Below, one piece after another: positions 1-8,245 of a stretch of DNA of 51,020 bases (the first letter of the stretch is position 1; every line of letters starts with the position of its first letter). Both the position numbers and the translations under genes were made by a program. This stretch comes from Ilumatobacter sp. Its GTDB lineage: Bacteria; Actinomycetota; Acidimicrobiia; Acidimicrobiales; Ilumatobacteraceae. Below the pieces are notes generated by a model. That model was not told where the DNA came from. It saw only the letters and a program-made list of their open reading frames with translations, and did no database searches. The stretch spans positions 1 to 51,020 of the forward strand of contig REDU01000145.1 of the NCBI GenBank assembly GCA_007693335.1, read 5' to 3'.

Positions 1-55
1 CCGTGAAGGTGGCCGCACCGTGGGTGCTGGCCGTGTCACCAAGATCCTGAAGTGA
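1..55 (+). CDS. tuf: Elongation factor Tu, C-terminal end only (partial)
   Basis: The first bases read in frame as EGGRTVGAGRVTKILK followed by TGA at 53-55. This is the conserved C-terminus of EF-Tu (GGRTVGAGRVTKI), the GTPase that delivers aminoacyl-tRNA to the ribosome. Only about 17 codons are inside the window. rpsJ follows 33 bp later, the usual str-operon to S10-operon junction (fusA-tuf-rpsJ) of actinobacteria. Confidence 0.93.
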   Translation, partial: REGGRTVGAGRVTKILK

Positions 56-88
56 CCGACCGGAACGACTGAGCAGGACCCCACTGAC

Positions 89-403
89 ATGGCACAGAGC
101 ATCCGAATCCGCCTGAAGGCGTTCGACCACGAGATCATCGACCAATCGACGAAGAAGATCGTCGAGACGGTGAACCGCACCGACGCCACCGTGCGCGGTC
201 CCATCCCGTTGCCCACCGACAAGCACCGGTACACGGTCATCCGTGGCCCGCACGTCGACAAGGACTCGCGTGAGCACTTCGAGATGCGCATCCACAAGCG
301 CCTCATCGACATCGTGAACCCGAACGCGAAGACCATCGACAGCCTGCAGCGCATCGAGTTGCCCGCCGGCGTCGACATCGAGATCAAGATCCAGACCGGC
401 TGA
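89..403 (+). CDS. rpsJ: 30S ribosomal protein S10 (uS10)
   Basis: The 104-residue product starts [19 protein letters not shown] and contains the typical uS10 stretches RGPIPLPT and the [13 protein letters not shown] segment near residues 55-66. Length and sequence are normal for the family. uS10 sits in the 30S head and is also NusE in antitermination complexes. It lies directly behind tuf, but the next S10-operon gene, rplC, is more than 6 kb away beyond potABDC and htrA, so here rpsJ is the last gene of the tuf transcript. The downstream gene potC is convergent. Confidence 0.97.
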   Translation: MAQSIRIRLKAFDHEIIDQSTKKIVETVNRTDATVRGPIPLPTDKHRYTVIRGPHVDKDSREHFEMRIHKRLIDIVNPNAKTIDSLQRIELPAGVDIEIKIQTG

Positions 404-513
404 TCAGCCGATCAGCGAACCACCGATGCCGGTGGAGCCCTGGCCGCTTTGTCCGCGGCAGAGGCCCCACCGGCGTCGTCGCGCCCGGGCCGACCCCCCG
501 AACCCGGCCGAAA

Positions 514-566
514 GTGACACAGAGTCGCTGGGGGCCGCGAAATGCGGCCCGGGGCGACACAGAGTC
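514..566. repeat. Intergenic element between convergent rpsJ and potC: hairpin with flanking direct repeats
   Basis: A perfect 7-bp stem, GGGCCGC (532-538) and GCGGCCC (544-550) with loop GAAAT, lies between two copies of GACACAGAGTC (516-526 and 556-566) 40 bp apart. It sits in the 179-bp gap where transcription from rpsJ and from potC would collide, so a bidirectional terminator is plausible, although no T-tract follows the stem. It could also be one copy of a dispersed intergenic repeat. No other copy was noticed in this window. Confidence 0.5.
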
Positions 567-582
567 AGTTGGGGCCGCCGGG

Positions 583-1395
583 TCAGGCGTTGCGGCGGCG
601 GGAGCGGAGGCCCCACAGCAGCCCGATCGACATCAACAACACGCTGAACACGAGGATGGTCGTCGCCAGCACGTTCACCTGCGGTGGGAAGCGCACCCGG
701 AAGCTGCCGTCGATGTAGATGGGGAACGTGCTGAGCGACCCGGCGTTGAACAGCGTGATGATGAAGTCGTCGATCGACAACGCGAACGACAGCAGTGCGG
801 CGGCCAGGATGCCCGGGAGGATCAACGGGAACGTGACCTTCCAGAACGTCCGGAACGGCGACGATCCGAGGTCCTGCGCCGCCTGCTCGAGCGTCCAGTC
901 GAAGCCGCGTACCCGCGCTCGCACCGTGAGCGCGACGAAGCTGACCTGGAACATGATGTGTGCGATCACCACGGTGGTGAAGCCACGGGTGATGTCCCAG
1001 TCGAGGAAGAGCGTGGCCAGCGATGAACCGAGCACGATCTCGGGTGTGGTCAGCGGCAGCACGAGCAGGAAGTTGAGCGGTCCCGACCCCTTGAACGAGT
1101 AGCGGGCCAACGCGAGCGCGATCATCGAGCCGAGCACCACCGCCACCGAGGTCGAGATCGCCGCGATCTGCAGGCTCCGCACGAACGCCTGGGTGAGGCC
1201 CTGGTCGCTGAACGGGTCGCGCCAGTTGTCGAGCGTGAAGCGCTGCCACACGATGTTGTAGTTGCCGCGTGGCTGGTTGAACGAGAACGCCACGATCCAG
1301 ATGATGGGGACGAACAGGAAGAGGAGACCCAACCCCGCGTAGATGTTGAGCGCCCAGCGGGCGATGTGGCCGCGGGTCGAGGTGGGCGAGCTCAC
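583..1395 (-). CDS. potC: Polyamine-type ABC transporter permease, PotC-like
   Basis: The 270-residue integral membrane protein begins SSPTSTRGHIARWALNIYAG after a GTG start. About six hydrophobic segments surround the binding-protein-dependent transport signature: the EAA-type loop is visible at E-Q-A-A-Q-D-L-G-S-S-P-F-R-T-F-W, which docks on the ATPase. This matches PotC/YdcV permeases, which form the channel with PotB. It is last in the minus-strand order potA-potD-potB-potC, 22 bp after potB. GTG at 1395 is chosen because the ATG at 1421 reaches a stop within nine codons. The substrate (spermidine, putrescine or another cation) cannot be fixed from sequence. Confidence 0.88.
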   Translation of the reverse strand: MSSPTSTRGHIARWALNIYAGLGLLFLFVPIIWIVAFSFNQPRGNYNIVWQRFTLDNWRDPFSDQGLTQAFVRSLQIAAISTSVAVVLGSMIALALARYSFKGSGPLNFLLVLPLTTPEIVLGSSLATLFLDWDITRGFTTVVIAHIMFQVSFVALTVRARVRGFDWTLEQAAQDLGSSPFRTFWKVTFPLILPGILAAALLSFALSIDDFIITLFNAGSLSTFPIYIDGSFRVRFPPQVNVLATTILVFSVLLMSIGLLWGLRSRRRNA

Positions 1396-1417
1396 CGGAC
1401 CGGCCTCGTGTCGGACG

Positions 1418-2494
1418 TCATGTGAGGTCCTCGGTGCCGAAGAACCGGCTGTAGATGATCACGAACACCGTGATGATGAACATCAGCACGAACGACATCG
1501 CGGAGGCGAGCGGGATGTTGTTCTGCACGAGGAACTGGTCCTGGATCGAGTTGCCGATCATGGTGGTGTTCGGGCTGCCGAGGTACAGCGCGTTCACGAA
1601 GTCACCGGCGGCGGGGATGAAGGTGAGCAGCGTTCCGGCGAACACGCCGGGGAGCGCCAACGGCACCACGATCTTGCGGAACGCCTCGACCGACGTCGAG
1701 TAGAGGTCGTGCGCAGCGTCCACCATGCGCGGGTCGATCTTCTCGAGGCTCACGTAGATCGGCAGGATCATGAACGGCAAGAAGTTGTAGGTGAGCCCAC
1801 CGATCACCGCGGCGGGCGTGTTGAGCACGCGACCGTTGTCCATGATCCCGACCGTTTCGAAGAAACCCGACAGCCGCAAGGTGTCGAACAGTTGCACCAC
1901 CTGACCGGTGTCGGCCAGCAAGCTGCGCCACGCGATCGTGCGGATGAGGTACGACGTGAAGAACGGGATCACCACCAGCCCGAGCAGCAGCGTCTTGAAG
2001 CGGCCGCCGCGGAACGCGATCACGTAGGCCAACGGGAACCCGATGAGGATCGTGAACACGGTGGCCGTCCCGGCGTACAGGAATGCGCGCCCGAACTGCG
2101 GTGCGAAGTCGGTGAATGCCGTGGTGTAGTTCCCGATGTTCCAGTCGAGCTCGGCATCGACCGCGAAGCGACTCGGCAGTGTCGACAGCGAGAGGCGCAG
2201 CAGCGTGATCAGCGGCGCCAGGTAGAACAGTGCGAGCCAGAGCATGCCGGGTTTGAGCAGACCGTACGGCGCGATCTTGCGTTTGGCCTCGGGGCTGCCC
2301 GCCACCGCGGTCCAGATGACCGCGACGATCGCCGTCAGCACGAGACCGAGCGCAATCGGCACGAGCGGACCGGTCACCCACCGGGCACCCACCGCCGCGA
2401 GCAGCAGACCAGCGCCCGAGAGGGCGAACAACCCGAAGAGATCGGGTCGGCTGGTCATCACGCGCTGGCGCGCTGGCTCGCTGGTCGCGGTCAT
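1418..2494 (-). CDS. potB: Polyamine-type ABC transporter permease, PotB-like
   Basis: The 358-residue membrane protein has the PotB/YdcU-type permease core in its C-terminal three quarters, with an EAA loop at D-A-A-H-D-L-Y-S-T-S-V-E-A-F. It is longer than the usual PotB of roughly 280-300 residues. The excess is N-terminal: two additional hydrophobic segments (about residues 18-40 and 44-66) precede the normal first helix near residue 85, predicting eight rather than six helices. It pairs with PotC. The start is uncertain: M1 or M13 (MTSRPDLFGLF) both fit and no clear ribosome-binding site distinguishes them. Confidence 0.86.
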   Translation of the reverse strand: MTATSEPARQRVMTSRPDLFGLFALSGAGLLLAAVGARWVTGPLVPIALGLVLTAIVAVIWTAVAGSPEAKRKIAPYGLLKPGMLWLALFYLAPLITLLRLSLSTLPSRFAVDAELDWNIGNYTTAFTDFAPQFGRAFLYAGTATVFTILIGFPLAYVIAFRGGRFKTLLLGLVVIPFFTSYLIRTIAWRSLLADTGQVVQLFDTLRLSGFFETVGIMDNGRVLNTPAAVIGGLTYNFLPFMILPIYVSLEKIDPRMVDAAHDLYSTSVEAFRKIVVPLALPGVFAGTLLTFIPAAGDFVNALYLGSPNTTMIGNSIQDQFLVQNNIPLASAMSFVLMFIITVFVIIYSRFFGTEDLT

Positions 2495-2537
2495 GTGGGT
2501 GCCATCGATCCGCTCGAGGGATCCGTGGGCGATCTGA

Positions 2538-3755
2538 TCAGGCGCCGATGATGCGCGAGAACTCGCGGTCGTACTCGGCCTCGACGTCCTCGGAGAGCGA
2601 GGCGAACGACTGGGTGGCGGCCACCGTGGCGTCGTCGGGGAACACGAGTGGGTTCTCGGCCAGCTCCGGGTCGATCTCCACGAGCGCGTCGCGCACGCCC
2701 TCCACCGGCGACACGTAGCCCACCCAGGCGGTGATCTGTGCCGCTTGTTCGGGGTCGTAGACGTAGTTCATCCAGGTGGCGGCGGCGTCACGGTTGATCG
2801 CCCCCTTCGGCATCAGCATCGTGTCGGCCCAGCTGGTGCCGCCCGACTCGGGGAAGGCGAACCGAACCGCTGGGTTGTCGAGTGCGAGCTGCGCCACGTC
2901 GCCCGACCAGCCGATGCACGCCGCGAAGTTGCCGTTGGTGAGGTCGTCGAAGTAGTCGTTGCCGTGGAACCGGCGGATCTGGCCGGCGTCCTTGGCGGCT
3001 TCGAGGCGCTCGAAGGCGGGGGCGGCGTCGTCGAAGCTCGACAGCGTCTCGATGTCGATCCCGAGGCTCATCGCGATGAGACCGATGGTGTCGCGCATCT
3101 CGGTGTTGATGCCGATCTGTCCCGCGAACTCGGGGTCGAACAGGTCGTCGATGCTGGTGAGCTCCCGCCCCGTGATGTCCATGTTGTAGGCGATGCCGGC
3201 GAAACCCGCCTGCCACGGCAGTGAGAACTCACCGGTGGGGTCCCAGGTCGGGTTGCGCAGCCCCTCGACGAGGTTGGCGGCGTTGGGGATCTGGTCGAGG
3301 GGGAGCGGGTCGCACCAGCCGAGGTCGATGAGCCGGCCGGCCATCCAACCGGTGGGGGCGATGATGTCGGGATCGATGCGTTCGCCGCGGCCGAGCACGG
3401 GCTGGATGCGAGCGAAGTACTCGTTGTTCGAGTTGATCGCCTCGGAGTAGCGCAACTGGATGCCGGTGTCGGCGATGAAACGATCGACCGTGCCGATCTC
3501 ACCGTCCTCGGTGGGATCGATGTAGGCGGTCCAGTTCTCGAAGAACAGCTCATCACCACCGCCGTTGGCGGGCGGGGCGTCGGTGCCGGGTGTGGTGCCC
3601 GGAGCAGTGGTTGCGGCACCCCCGTCGTCGTCGCCACCGCAGGCGGCGAGCAGGGCGGGCAGTGACAGACCACCGGCGCCCAGGGCACCGGCACGGAGGA
3701 ACAGCTGGCGCCTGCTCAATGGTCGGCGCGAACGGGGAAGGGGGCGCTGGTTCAT
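2538..3755 (-). CDS. potD: Polyamine-type ABC transporter substrate-binding lipoprotein, PotD-like
   Basis: The open frame extends further upstream, but the protein clearly begins at the ATG complementary to 3753-3755 (MNQRPLPRSRRPLSRRQLFL), giving 405 residues. Residues 14-20 (SRRQLFL) form a twin-arginine signal and L-A-A-C (36-39) is a lipobox, so this is a Tat-exported lipoprotein anchored at Cys39. A Gly/Asp/Thr/Pro-rich linker follows, then a PotD/PotF-type periplasmic-binding fold (ENWTAYIDP, W-x-A-G-R-L-I-D-L-G-W, IGWSGDVAQL). It delivers substrate to PotBC. It lies 97 bp after potA and 43 bp before potB. Confidence 0.9.
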   Translation of the reverse strand: MNQRPLPRSRRPLSRRQLFLRAGALGAGGLSLPALLAACGGDDDGGAATTAPGTTPGTDAPPANGGGDELFFENWTAYIDPTEDGEIGTVDRFIADTGIQLRYSEAINSNNEYFARIQPVLGRGERIDPDIIAPTGWMAGRLIDLGWCDPLPLDQIPNAANLVEGLRNPTWDPTGEFSLPWQAGFAGIAYNMDITGRELTSIDDLFDPEFAGQIGINTEMRDTIGLIAMSLGIDIETLSSFDDAAPAFERLEAAKDAGQIRRFHGNDYFDDLTNGNFAACIGWSGDVAQLALDNPAVRFAFPESGGTSWADTMLMPKGAINRDAAATWMNYVYDPEQAAQITAWVGYVSPVEGVRDALVEIDPELAENPLVFPDDATVAATQSFASLSEDVEAEYDREFSRIIGA

Positions 3756-3852
3756 GGTGTGCCTTTCTGTCGTGACCGGGTCGCACCGTGCGAACGGCCT
3801 GAGGTGGGGGGAGAGGTGGGGGGGTGCGAACGCGGGCGACACGTCGGCGATC

Positions 3853-5064
3853 TCACAGTGCGGCCTCGATCTGGTCGACGTCGGTGCTGCTGGCACCAGC
3901 GCGTGGCGGCCAGCCGGGCAGCACGAACGCCGCACCGGGCTGCCAGGTGACCTCCACCGTGTCGCCGGGGCGGAGGAAGGGGAGGTCGGTGTCGGTGCCC
4001 ACGTGGGTGATGACGTCGGTGCCATCGGCCAGCCGGAGCGAGAGCCGAGCGGCGGCACCCTGGAACACGAGATCCTCCACGGTGCCGCTGAGACGGCGGC
4101 CATCGCTGATGCCGGCCCCGGTGGGCTCGTTCGAGACGAGCAACCGCTCGGGTCGCAGCATGACCGACACCGGTGACCCCTCGGGGCGAGCACCGACGTC
4201 GTCCACGGAGGTGCCGCCGCCACTCGCCCGGATCGTCCCGCCCGCTTCGAGGCGCACCAGCACGTCGTCGCCATCGCGGCCGGCCAGCTCGCCCGGCAGC
4301 AGGTTGGCGGTGCCGATGAAGCTCGCGACGAACAGCGAGGCGGGGCGGTGGTAGATGTCCTCGGGGGTGCCGATCTGCTCGACCCGCCCCTCGTTCATGA
4401 CGGCGATGCGATCGCTCATGGTGAGCGCCTCGCCCTGATCGTGGGTCACGAACACGAACGTGATCCCGACCTCGCGTTGGATGCGCTTGAGCTCGAATTG
4501 CATGGCCTCGCGCAGCTTGAGGTCGAGCGCCGCCAGCGGTTCGTCGAGGAGCAGCGCGCTCGGGTAGTTGACGAGTGCCCGCGCGAGGGCCACGCGCTGC
4601 TGCTGGCCCCCCGACAACTGGGTGGGGCGGCGGTGGGCGAAGTCGCCCAGCCGGACCACCTCGAGCATCTCGGCCACCCGCCGGGTGTACTCACTCTTCG
4701 GGACCTTCTTGCTCTTGGGGCCGAACGCCACGTTCTCGGCCACGGTCATGTGGGGGAACAGCGCGTACTGCTGGAACACGGTGTTGACATTGCGCTTGTA
4801 GGGCGGGGTGCGGCTCACGTCGACGCTCTCGAGCACCACCCGGCCCTCGCTCGGCTGTTCGAACCCGGCGATCATCTTGAGCGTCGTGGTCTTCCCGCAG
4901 CCCGACGGACCGAGCATCGCGAAGAACTCGCCACGGTCGATCGAGAAGTGGGCCCGCTCGACCGCCGTGAACGATCCGAAGCGCTTCTTGACGCCGTCGA
5001 GCACGATGACCGGCTCGCCGGGCGCGTCGGCACCGTGCGATGCCGGTGTCTGGATGACCGGCAT
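3853..5064 (-). CDS. potA: Polyamine-type ABC transporter ATP-binding protein, PotA-like
   Basis: A 403-residue ATPase. Visible motifs in order: Walker [14 protein letters not shown]-loop QQYALFPHM, signature [14 protein letters not shown], Walker [13 protein letters not shown] with D-loop, and switch histidine VTHDQGEA. The C-terminal third is the TOBE region typical of PotA/FbpC/CysA-type proteins (VMLRPERL). It energises PotBC uptake. The frame stays open for 242 more codons upstream, but ATG 5064 ([16 protein letters not shown]) is the last start before the conserved [12 protein letters not shown] strand and is preceded by GAGAGG, so it is preferred. It heads the pot operon and is divergent from htrA. 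Confidence 0.92.
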   Translation of the reverse strand: MPVIQTPASHGADAPGEPVIVLDGVKKRFGSFTAVERAHFSIDRGEFFAMLGPSGCGKTTTLKMIAGFEQPSEGRVVLESVDVSRTPPYKRNVNTVFQQYALFPHMTVAENVAFGPKSKKVPKSEYTRRVAEMLEVVRLGDFAHRRPTQLSGGQQQRVALARALVNYPSALLLDEPLAALDLKLREAMQFELKRIQREVGITFVFVTHDQGEALTMSDRIAVMNEGRVEQIGTPEDIYHRPASLFVASFIGTANLLPGELAGRDGDDVLVRLEAGGTIRASGGGTSVDDVGARPEGSPVSVMLRPERLLVSNEPTGAGISDGRRLSGTVEDLVFQGAAARLSLRLADGTDVITHVGTDTDLPFLRPGDTVEVTWQPGAAFVLPGWPPRAGASSTDVDQIEAAL

Positions 5065-5270
5065 CGGTGCCGAGCCATCACCTCTCAGGTCTGTGGTGTC
5101 GTGCGTGTCCAGCCCGGTCCTCCCCCGGAGTATCGACAACGATCCCACGCCCACGGGTCCTGTCGCAAGCGAATCGGGCACGTGATCCGGTCGACGGATT
5201 ACTCCCGTGCAGCCCGGACGAACGGAAAATTCCCCTGAACTCGCCGCGAGATGTGATCGCGCCGCCTCGG

Positions 5271-5276
5271 TAGCCT
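5271..5276 (+). promoter_or_regulatory. Probable -10 element of htrA (TAGCCT)
   Basis: TAGCCT fits the TANNNT -10 pattern seen repeatedly in this window. It lies 15 nt before an in-frame GTG at 5291. I see no convincing -35. The rest of the 226-bp gap between divergent potA and htrA shows no clear operator, and I could not locate the potA promoter. Confidence 0.4.
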
Positions 5277-5290
5277 GTACACCGAAGATC

Positions 5291-6445
5291 GTGGACCATT
5301 TCCCACCGCCCCCTCCCGGCGCCAGACCGGCTGCTCCGCTCACCACCATGCCGTCCCGACGGAAGTGGCGATCGCTCGTGGCGGTGCTCGCGCTCGTCGC
5401 CGCCGTGGCCTGGACCGCTGGCCTGGTCGGCGTGCTGGTCGGCTCCCAGCTCGATCGTGACGTGGCGGCGCCGCCACGGGAGCCGTCGGAGCGACCGATC
5501 GACGTGGCGGCTCCCCGTGACGTCATCGAGCGTCGGATCGACGTGGCCGCCCTGGTCGACCGGATCGGTCCGTCGGTCGTCACGATCAGCGCGGACATCG
5601 ACGAAGGGCCCCGCCGGGGCGGATCGGTCGGCACGGGCATGATCATCACCGACGACGGTGAGATCGTCACGAACTCCCACGTGGTCGAAGGTGCGTCGGC
5701 CATCCGCGTGCGTCTCGCCGGTGAGACCGAGCCCCGGGCGGCCACCCTGATCGGTGCCGACCCCGGCAACGACATCGCCCTGCTCCGCATCGCCGGCGAC
5801 GGCTACCCGGCCGTGACCTTCGCCGATCCCAACTCGGTGCGCATCGGCGACGAGGTGGTCGCCATCGGTTTCGCGCTCGACCTCGACGGTGCCCCGTCGG
5901 TCACCCGCGGCATCGTGTCGGCGCTCGGCAGGACCATCAGCACCGCTGGTGGCGCCCTCGACGGATTGGTCCAGACCGATGCCGCGATCTCGTCGGGCAA
6001 CTCCGGTGGGCCGCTCGTGAACGCGAACGGTGAGGTCGTGGGCATCAACACCGCCGTCGCCCGGGGCAGCGCCACCACGGCGGCCAGCAACATCAGCTTC
6101 GCGATCTCGACCGGATCGGCCATCCCCGTGATCGAGTCGCTCCGATCCCACTCCGACGGCACCACCCGCGACGAGGGCTTCTTGGGTGTCGGCCTCGAGA
6201 ACCGCAGCGATGGCGGTCAGGGCACGATCGTGAGCGAGGTCCGCTCCGACAGCCCGGCTGCGGCCGCCGGGTTGCAGCTGGGCGACATCGTGGTCGCGAT
6301 CGACGATGCCGAGATCACCGGCACGTTGAGCCTGGTGGCCACGATCCGCGACCGCAGCCCGGGCGACACCATCACGATCAGCGTGGTGCGCAACGGTGAG
6401 CTCCTCGTGCTCGAGGCCGTGCTCGACATCCGCCCCGACTCCTGA
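5291..6445 (+). CDS. HtrA/DegP-type trypsin-like serine protease with one PDZ domain
   Basis: A membrane-anchored periplasmic or extracellular quality-control protease. A short Pro-rich cytoplasmic head ([15 protein letters not shown]) precedes a basic patch and one transmembrane helix ([15 protein letters not shown]). Next comes a trypsin-fold domain with catalytic His in TNSHVVEG, Asp in GNDIALLRI and Ser in [11 protein letters not shown] single C-terminal PDZ domain follows (FLGVGLEN ... [15 protein letters not shown]). Length is 384 residues from GTG 5291. ATG 5348 (MPSRRKWRS) is an alternative that drops the Pro-rich head, a common feature of actinobacterial HtrA; neither start has a clear ribosome-binding site. 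It is divergent from the pot operon and stands between rpsJ and rplC. Confidence 0.9.
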   Translation: MDHFPPPPPGARPAAPLTTMPSRRKWRSLVAVLALVAAVAWTAGLVGVLVGSQLDRDVAAPPREPSERPIDVAAPRDVIERRIDVAALVDRIGPSVVTISADIDEGPRRGGSVGTGMIITDDGEIVTNSHVVEGASAIRVRLAGETEPRAATLIGADPGNDIALLRIAGDGYPAVTFADPNSVRIGDEVVAIGFALDLDGAPSVTRGIVSALGRTISTAGGALDGLVQTDAAISSGNSGGPLVNANGEVVGINTAVARGSATTAASNISFAISTGSAIPVIESLRSHSDGTTRDEGFLGVGLENRSDGGQGTIVSEVRSDSPAAAAGLQLGDIVVAIDDAEITGTLSLVATIRDRSPGDTITISVVRNGELLVLEAVLDIRPDS

Positions 6446-6454
6446 CGCGCCGGG

Positions 6455-6483
6455 TTGGTCCCGGGTCCCGCCACCGATAGCAT
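6455..6483 (+). promoter_or_regulatory. Promoter of the rplC-adk ribosomal operon
   Basis: TTGGTC (6455-6460), a 17-bp spacer and TAGCAT (6478-6483) form a good SigA-type promoter just after htrA. The same TTGG-17-TAGCAT design recurs before infA (18475-18503). Transcription would begin near 6490, leaving a leader of about 165 nt before rplC. Confidence 0.65.
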
Positions 6484-6542
6484 TTCCTGGCCGTGTCCTG
6501 GGACTTCCAGAACACGTGACCGTTCCACCAACCGATGTCCGT

Positions 6543-6622
6543 GTGAGCCTCCTGCTCGAAGGAGGGACCTCACGGCGACAACTTGATCGAGTGCTCCGCA
6601 CGCCCTGCCCGGCTGCGGAGCA
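6543..6622 (+). promoter_or_regulatory. Structured leader of the rplC operon (two hairpins)
   Basis: Hairpin 1: GTGAG-CCTCC (6543-6552) pairs with GGAGG (6561-6565) and CTCAC (6569-6573), with an 8-nt loop and a 3-nt bulge. Hairpin 2: TGCTCCGCA (6592-6600) pairs perfectly with TGCGGAGCA (6614-6622) across a 13-nt loop. No T-tract follows either. S10-operon leaders are known targets of uL4 autoregulation in enterobacteria; whether this leader does the same is inference. Confidence 0.5.
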
Positions 6623-6656
6623 TTTGCACGCAGAGCCTCAGAAGGAACCAGCCGCC

Positions 6657-7316
6657 ATGGCACAACAAGCGATCGTCGGCGAGAAGGTCGGCATGACGCA
6701 GACGTGGGTCGACGACCGAGTCGTACCCGTGACCGTGCTGCGCGTCGAACCGATGCGCATCGTGCAGGTCAAGACGAGCGAGCGCGACGGCTACACCGCG
6801 CTGCAGGTCACCTACGGCCACCGTGACGCGAAGAAGCTGAACAAGCCAGAAGCCGGCCACTTCAAGTCCGCCGACGTCGCCCCCGGCACCCGGTTGATCG
6901 AGCTCCGCCTCGACTCGGTGGACGGCTACGAGGTGGGCCAGGAGCTCACCGTCGACGCCATCCCCGCCGGCGCCAAGGTCGATGTCTCGGCCGTGAGCCG
7001 CGGCAAGGGCTTCGCCGGCACCATGAAGCGGCACAACTTCAAGGGTCAGGGCGCCAGCCACGGTAACCACAAGCATCACCGGGCCCCGGGTGCCATCGGA
7101 TCGTGCGCCTTCCCGGGCCGCGTCTTCAAGGGCGTGCGCATGTCGGGCCGCATGGGTGGCGAGCAGGTCACCACCCTCAACCTCGAGGTGGTCGAATCCG
7201 ACGCCGAGCGCAACGTGCTGCTCGTCAAGGGTTCGGTCCCCGGTCCCAACGGCGGCGTGGTCATCGTGCGCAACGCCGTCAACGTCCCGGCCGGCCAGAC
7301 GGCGAAGGGAGCCTGA
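6657..7316 (+). CDS. rplC: 50S ribosomal protein L3 (uL3)
   Basis: A 219-residue protein starting MAQQAIVGEKVGMTQTW at ATG 6657, with AGAAGGA upstream as ribosome-binding site. The open frame continues further upstream through the leader but has no L3 homology there. The uL3 signatures SRGKGFAGTMKRHNF and the H-G-N-H-K-H-H-R-A-P-G loop that reaches the peptidyl-transferase centre are present. Length is typical. It is first in the promoter-proximal r-protein operon because rpsJ has been left behind 6.2 kb upstream; rplD begins 5 bp after it. Confidence 0.97.
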   Translation: MAQQAIVGEKVGMTQTWVDDRVVPVTVLRVEPMRIVQVKTSERDGYTALQVTYGHRDAKKLNKPEAGHFKSADVAPGTRLIELRLDSVDGYEVGQELTVDAIPAGAKVDVSAVSRGKGFAGTMKRHNFKGQGASHGNHKHHRAPGAIGSCAFPGRVFKGVRMSGRMGGEQVTTLNLEVVESDAERNVLLVKGSVPGPNGGVVIVRNAVNVPAGQTAKGA

Positions 7317-7321
7317 TCGAC

Positions 7322-7954
7322 ATGGCCCAGATCACCGTGAAGTCCCCCTCCGGCGCCGACTCCGGCAGCGTCGAGCTCGACGCGGCCACCTTCGGCATCC
7401 AGCCGAACGTGCCGGTCATGCACCAGGTCGTGACGGCGCAACTCGCCCGTCGCCGCTCGGGCACCCAGAGCACCAAGACCCGCAGCGAGGTGCGCGGCGG
7501 CGGCGCCAAGCCGTACCGCCAGAAGGGCACCGGCAACGCCCGTCAGGGCACCATCCGCGCCCCCCACTACGCCGGTGGCGGCGTGGCCCTCGGCCCGAAG
7601 CCCCGTTCGTACGCCCAGAAGACCCCGAAGAAGATGATCAAGCTCGCCCTGCGCTCGGCCCTGTCCGACCGTGCCAACGAGGGTCGCATCGTGGTCGTCT
7701 CCGAGTGGGGCTGGGAGGCTCCCAGCACCAAGTCGGCCGTTGCGGCGCTGACCGCACTCGGTGTCGAGGGTCGCGTCCTCGTGGTCGTCGATCGTGACGA
7801 TGCCCCTGCCGCGCTGAGCTTCCGCAACCTGCCCGAGGTGCAGATGATCACGCCCGGCGAGCTCAACGCCTACGACGTGCTCTGCAACGACTGGATCGTG
7901 TTCACCGAGAGCACGCTGCCGCAGGCCAACAGTGACAACGGAGATGCGTCATGA
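7322..7954 (+). CDS. rplD: 50S ribosomal protein L4 (uL4)
   Basis: The 210-residue product begins [15 protein letters not shown]. The uL4 tunnel loop is recognisable at [22 protein letters not shown], which lines the nascent-chain tunnel, followed by a globular C-terminal domain ending SDNGDAS. uL4 is the feedback regulator of the S10 operon in well-studied bacteria. The last four bases ATGA overlap the rplW start, indicating translational coupling. Confidence 0.97.
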   Translation: MAQITVKSPSGADSGSVELDAATFGIQPNVPVMHQVVTAQLARRRSGTQSTKTRSEVRGGGAKPYRQKGTGNARQGTIRAPHYAGGGVALGPKPRSYAQKTPKKMIKLALRSALSDRANEGRIVVVSEWGWEAPSTKSAVAALTALGVEGRVLVVVDRDDAPAALSFRNLPEVQMITPGELNAYDVLCNDWIVFTESTLPQANSDNGDAS

Positions 7955-8238
7955 AGGATCCACGCGACATCATCATCGCCCCGATCGTCTCCGAGAAGAG
8001 CTACGCCCTGATGGAGACCGGCGTGTACACGTTCCGCGTCCACCCCGCCGCCACCAAGCCCGAGATCCGCGACGCCGTCGAGTCGATCTGGGGCGTCGAG
8101 GTCTACAAGGTCAACACGCTGAACCGCGTCGGCAAGACGCGTCGCACGCGTGGCACCAACCGGACCGGCCAGAAGCCCGACACGAAGCGGGCCATCGTCA
8201 CCCTGGCAGCGGGCGAGATCCCGCTGTTCGAGAACTGA
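7951..8238 (+). CDS. rplW: 50S ribosomal protein L23 (uL23)
   Basis: A 95-residue protein, [21 protein letters not shown], with the family's APIVSEKS motif near the N-terminus and the conserved [12 protein letters not shown] segment. uL23 sits at the tunnel exit and docks trigger factor and the signal recognition particle. It overlaps rplD by the ATGA tetranucleotide. Normal length. Confidence 0.97.
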   Translation: MKDPRDIIIAPIVSEKSYALMETGVYTFRVHPAATKPEIRDAVESIWGVEVYKVNTLNRVGKTRRTRGTNRTGQKPDTKRAIVTLAAGEIPLFEN

Positions 8239-8245
8239 GGACACC

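Noticed and set aside
3756..4274. Upstream extension of the potD frame to 578 codons
   Set aside because: The extension overlaps potA and encodes Arg/Ser/Pro-rich shadow; the Tat signal and lipobox place the real start at 3755.
404..6445. potABDC-htrA segment as a genomic island or transposon
   Set aside because: No transposase, integrase, terminal repeats or target duplications, and base and codon use look like the neighbours. Treated as a rearrangement instead.
5078..6601. 507-codon minus-strand frame over htrA
   Set aside because: Antisense to the protease whose catalytic triad and PDZ domain are intact; no domain in the antisense product.
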